Shown one piece after another: positions 61,967 to 64,000 of a stretch of 64,000 bases of DNA. Each line of letters begins with the position of its first letter. Position 1 is the stretch's first letter. The notes beneath the pieces are model-generated. The model saw only the letters and a program-made list of their open reading frames with translations. It made no database searches and was not told the DNA's origin. A program made the position numbers and the translations under genes. Origin of the DNA: Mucilaginibacter sp. MD40 (GTDB taxonomy: Bacteria > Bacteroidota > Bacteroidia > Sphingobacteriales > Sphingobacteriaceae); the NCBI RefSeq assembly GCF_002288635.1, contig NZ_NRSW01000001.1, positions 305,086-369,085 of the forward strand. Reading direction: 5' to 3'.

Positions 61967-62659
61967 TTAAATGGTGTAATTAAAGCTTGAAGCGGAAACT
62001 TTGGTTTTCAAGAACGCGTTAGCGATTGGCAATACATCGGCAATAGCTTTAGAGCCGTTTAATCCGTTGGCATCTACCTGGTCTGATGATACAAAGCTTC
62101 CTCCATTGATCAGGTTAGCAATTAAAGCCGCATGCCTTGCCTCAACAGACACAATTTTACCGGCTATGGTTAAATAAGTAGCGCTCTGAATGAGATAGCC
62201 TGCACCGTCATAAGCCTGCACACCAAGGTCTTCAAAAGCTTTAGCAGTAGCCAAAACGTTATCGCGGCTGCTAAAATTGATCTTACTGAAATCAGGAGTA
62301 AGTTGCTTAATAGCGCTGGTACCTAAAGCCGCTTTAAAAAATTCGCGGTGTATCACCTCATGGTCGCGTATATCAGTCATGTAGGTTAGCTCGAGGTTTG
62401 TAATGCCGCTATAAGGAGTAGCAACTACCTGGGTGTAAAAGGCTGCTTCTAATTGTTCCAGGGCGTAAGCATAGTTAAGAATACCAATATCGCCCGATCC
62501 AATATCCGAACCGTTTACGGGGTCAACCATAACGCGGTCTTTGTGGCAGGCGGTGGCTCCCAAAACTGCTACAGCCGCAGCCCCTGCTCCGGCATAACGC
62601 AAGAACGACCTTCTGGCCATATTTGCCCCGCCTGAAATTGGGTTAATGTCTGTTTTCAT
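61967..62659 (-). CDS. Ferritin-like domain lipoprotein with Tat signal (first of tandem pair)
   Basis: 230 residues. The signal has twin arginines (ARRSFLRYAG), a hydrophobic run and a lipobox GATAC, so it should be a Tat-exported lipoprotein. Diiron ligands appear in LEQLEAAFYTQ, HEVIHREFF, AFEDLGVQAY and VEARHAALIANL. Starts at 62659 or at the internal Met 13 residues later. Its paralogue is 10 bp downstream. They may handle periplasmic iron or oxygen; no iron genes flank them. Confidence 0.82.
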   Translation of the reverse strand: MKTDINPISGGANMARRSFLRYAGAGAAAVAVLGATACHKDRVMVDPVNGSDIGSGDIGILNYAYALEQLEAAFYTQVVATPYSGITNLELTYMTDIRDHEVIHREFFKAALGTSAIKQLTPDFSKINFSSRDNVLATAKAFEDLGVQAYDGAGYLIQSATYLTIAGKIVSVEARHAALIANLINGGSFVSSDQVDANGLNGSKAIADVLPIANAFLKTKVSASSFNYTI

Positions 62660-62741
62660 AAAAAGTTGTTTTAGTTTATATTAAGTTTTATACAGGGAAT
62701 TACGCCGCTTTGTTTAATGCGGATTTTATACTTTTTAACTT

Positions 62742-62779
62742 TATAGCAAATGGGAGTGATTATAGCAAATGGGAGTGAT
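62742..62779. repeat. 19-bp tandem duplication
   Basis: TATAGCAAATGGGAGTGAT occurs twice in exact succession at 62742-62760 and 62761-62779, between the candidate RNA and the ferritin-like operon. Could be two binding sites or a recent slippage duplication. Confidence 0.8.
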
Positions 62780-62789
62780 TAAAAGGCAC

Positions 62790-62824
62790 AAAAAAGGCCG
62801 AAAGACTCTCGCAGTATTTCGGCC
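62790..62824 (-). terminator. Intrinsic terminator of the candidate small RNA
   Basis: On the minus strand GGCCGAAA and TTTCGGCC (62824-62817 with 62803-62796) form an 8-bp stem followed by TTTTTT. No minus-strand gene ends here, so it must terminate an RNA or attenuate the ferritin-like operon. Confidence 0.75.
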
Positions 62825-62868
62825 CTACATCTACCTATGAAAAACTCCCTTTGAGAAGGGTATTTAAA
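62790..62868 (-). ncRNA. Candidate 79-nt small RNA or attenuated leader
   Basis: A minus-strand TATGTTTG (62882-62875) with TTTC 20 bases upstream gives a start near 62868. The transcript would contain a CCCTT-CTCA-AAGGG hairpin and end in the GGCCGAAA terminator near 62790. It has no coding frame of note. It could be an independent sRNA or the leader of the ferritin-like genes with built-in attenuation. Not matched to a known family. Confidence 0.4.
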
Positions 62869-62874
62869 CTTATA

Positions 62875-62906
62875 CAAACATAATGCCCACTATTAAAAAG
62901 CTGAAA
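62875..62906 (-). promoter_or_regulatory. Promoter of the candidate small RNA
   Basis: TTTC (62906-62903), 20 bases, TATGTTTG (62882-62875). The spacing and the TTTC -33 variant are the same as in the miaE promoter. Confidence 0.45.
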
Positions 62907-63071
62907 TTTGCTTAAAAATGCCATTATTTAAAGAAGAAGGAAAAATTGCTGTAGAATTTGCTTCTCATAGTGTAGAAATTTAACTCTTAATCGCATTTTA
63001 ATTTCCACTATAGGAAACGGCTGTTTACAACTATTTCTAAACTAATTGTAACTATCAATGTTAGAGATAGT

Positions 63072-63383
63072 ATGGAACACAATGTGTATTTATTAGCAAC
63101 CGACCCTGGTAACCCTTGCCGGGATGTGATACACTCAAGAGATACCAACTTGAAAATACGTGTGTACTGCTTAAATGAGGATAATTTTACGGCAAGTGAC
63201 AATGAAATACAGTTGTATGGCTATGCCCATAATAAGTTATATGCGTTTGAAACCATCAACATTAACGCGGAGGACGCTTTAGATGTGGTAAGCGCTATAC
63301 AATGGTATGCCGACTATATTGACTACCCTCAAATGGAAATTTTACCTGAAGACCCTCGTCACGGCCATGACAAAGCCATGTAA
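63072..63383 (+). CDS. Small hypothetical protein
   Basis: 103 residues, acidic, no signal peptide or membrane segment. Not recognised. It has a mixed alpha/beta composition with a Tyr-rich middle (IQWYADYIDYPQ). The reading frame is uninterrupted and stands alone on the plus strand, 98 bp before tRNA-Val, so it sits at the flank of the integration site. Its Shine-Dalgarno or promoter is not clear. Confidence 0.5.
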   Translation: MEHNVYLLATDPGNPCRDVIHSRDTNLKIRVYCLNEDNFTASDNEIQLYGYAHNKLYAFETININAEDALDVVSAIQWYADYIDYPQMEILPEDPRHGHDKAM

Positions 63384-63434
63384 TAAAAATAATTAGCTGC
63401 TTTACTGCAACTTATATTTTTTTTAAATATTTTT

Positions 63435-63465
63435 TTTGACACAATAAAACTAAACTCTATATTTG
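63435..63465 (+). promoter_or_regulatory. Promoter of tRNA-Val (TTTG-N19-TATATTTG)
   Basis: TTTG (63435-63438), exactly 19 bases, TATATTTG (63458-63465). The best promoter in the window; transcription would start near 63472, nine bases before the tRNA. Confidence 0.8.
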
Positions 63466-63480
63466 CATTCCCAAACGCAA

Positions 63481-63555
63481 GGGAGCATAGCTCAGCTGGT
63501 TCAGAGCATCTGCCTTACAAGCAGAGGGTCACAGGTTCGAATCCTGTTGCTCCCA
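63481..63555 (+). tRNA. tRNA-Val (anticodon TAC)
   Basis: A 75-nt cloverleaf: acceptor GGGAGCA/TGCTCCC, D arm GCTC...GAGC, anticodon stem TCTGC/GCAGA around CTTACAA with anticodon TAC, T arm ACAGG-TTCGAAT-CCTGT. The discriminator is A and no CCA is encoded (ACTA follows). It reads GUA and related valine codons. It is the probable attachment site of the integrative element that starts just downstream. Confidence 0.97.
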
Positions 63556-63579
63556 CTAAGTGGACCATCAGAAACCACC

Positions 63580-63615
63580 AAAACCCTGTAAATCAGCTGA
63601 TTTACAGGGTTTTTT
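63580..63615 (+). terminator. Terminator after tRNA-Val
   Basis: AAAACCCTGTAAATCAG (63580-63596) and CTGATTTACAGGGTTTT (63597-63613) make a perfect 17-bp palindrome with a T-run. It ends the tRNA transcript and lies in the att region of the element. Confidence 0.85.
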
Positions 63616-63658
63616 GTTTTAACCCATATCAATTTTACGCAAAGTTTCTCAATGTTCT

Positions 63659-63815
63659 GGATACCAAAGTGAGTACCAAAGTAAGATGCTTACTTTTGTG
63701 GTACTCACTTTGCTCACAAGTTACTGATATATAGATCATTAAATCGGTATTTTGGTGCTTTTTGAGCTTGTTTGATACGGTATTTAAGGCTGTTTTTTTT
63801 GCCGGATACCAAATT
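63659..63815. repeat. Iteron-like repeats and inverted repeat between tRNA-Val and integrase
   Basis: GGATACCAAA occurs at 63659-63668 and 63804-63813; TACCAAAGT at 63662-63670 and 63674-63682. AAAGTGAGTACC-AAAGTAAG (63666-63685) is inverted at 63689-63711 with three extra bases, forming a long hairpin. Such patches next to an integrase gene usually hold arm-type binding sites or excisionase sites. Confidence 0.6.
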
Positions 63816-63844
63816 ACTGTGAAACGTATCAAATTAAATGAAGC

Positions 63845-64000
63845 ATGAAAACAACAAACAGACTGAGCATTCACTTTAAAGTGCGTGTGGAAAGAGAAAA
63901 AGACGGTAAAGCACCGGTCTACATGGGATTAACCGTAAATGGCTCAAAATGCTACATAGCCCTCAAGAGCCTTCAGGTGGACCTTGCCCATTGGGACATT
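63845..64000 (+). CDS. Tyrosine-type site-specific integrase, N-terminal 52 residues (runs off right edge)
   Basis: The frame opens with ATG at 63845 and runs without stop to 64000. The sequence (SIHFKVRVEREKDGKAPVYM, NGSKCYIALKSLQVDLAHWD) has the arm-DNA-binding domain pattern seen at the start of Bacteroidota phage-type and conjugative-element integrases. The catalytic domain lies outside. Placement after tRNA-Val supports an element inserted at that tRNA. Confidence 0.75.
   Translation, partial: MKTTNRLSIHFKVRVEREKDGKAPVYMGLTVNGSKCYIALKSLQVDLAHWDI

Larger units (their letters stand above)
62660..63071. other. 412-bp gene-free spacer with candidate small RNA and direct repeat
   Basis: Holds, on the minus strand, a candidate 79-nt RNA (62790-62868) with its own promoter and terminator, then a 19-bp tandem repeat, then the start of the ferritin-like operon at 62659. 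62907-63071 is AT-rich and I see nothing else there that supports a gene. Confidence 0.5.

Noticed and set aside
63008..63202. 64-codon minus-strand open frame
   Set aside because: Antisense to the small hypothetical gene at 63072 with no promoter or similarity.
63635..63874. 79-codon minus-strand open frame overlapping the integrase start
   Set aside because: It crosses the att repeat region and the integrase start on the other strand; no recognisable domain.

Overview
The window is core chromosome of a Bacteroidota bacterium, most likely Sphingobacteriaceae and probably Mucilaginibacter or a close relative. The evidence is gene content (GldJ, PorV, DUF2480, DUF3109, DUF6427, an OstA-like protein, DUF6600, paired ferritin-like lipoproteins), SD-poor gene starts and many copies of the Bacteroidota promoter element TAnnTTTG. 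The genus is inferred from content only. The clearest promoter is TTTG-N19-TATATTTG in front of tRNA-Val. At the right edge the window enters an integrative element: tRNA-Val(TAC) is followed by a terminator, a repeat-rich att-like region and the first 52 codons of a tyrosine recombinase running off the end.

Layout. 1-2.7 kb (minus): 5' end of a LytS-type sensor kinase, a MiaE-like diiron hydroxylase and gldJ. 2.9-19.9 kb (plus): porV-ispF, a secreted metallopeptidase-like protein, uvrA, a glycosyltransferase, a DUF6427 membrane protein, the overlapping chain purQ-coaX-OMP-lptC, ppiD, then DUF2480-DUF3108-DUF3109, gmd and a Wzi/RemB-like outer membrane protein. 21.6-27.1 kb: tilS with a PH-like membrane protein (minus), the long OstA-like gene (plus), rdgB with a possible HolD-like partner (minus). 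27.2-29.6 kb: surA-moxR. 29.7-36.8 kb (minus): an NTF2-like protein, cysS, and mutL followed by two rhomboids and a membrane EEP-fold protein. 37-40.5 kb (plus): an amidohydrolase lipoprotein and a GH3_C/beta-lactamase fusion.

40.6-64 kb: divergent serS/rsmI separated by a small repeat, a beta-CASP nuclease, a BlaI repressor with two matching operators and an M56-TonB-TonB-plug fusion, a lone PAS protein, a DUF5670 peptide, an M61 peptidase, a complete RND efflux operon (adaptor, pump, TolC), a response regulator overlapping a BadF-type sugar kinase, lnt, a 2OG oxygenase, a DUF6600 protein with a very long Gln/Arg repeat tail, two tandem ferritin-like proteins, a candidate small RNA, a small unknown gene, tRNA-Val and the integrase.

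Themes. Envelope biogenesis dominates (lptC, OstA, surA, ppiD, lnt, porV, gldJ, gmd, RND pump), mixed with housekeeping genes for tRNA charging and modification, DNA repair and cofactors. No complete new defence or mobile system is visible; the integrative element begins only in the last 0.5 kb. The least expected signals are six genes whose TAnnTTTG element ends 4-5 nt before the start codon (likely leaderless mRNAs), the BlaI operator pair, the four-part M56 fusion, a candidate 79-nt RNA upstream of the ferritin-like genes, a MutL with a degraded endonuclease motif, and gldJ beside porV without porU.
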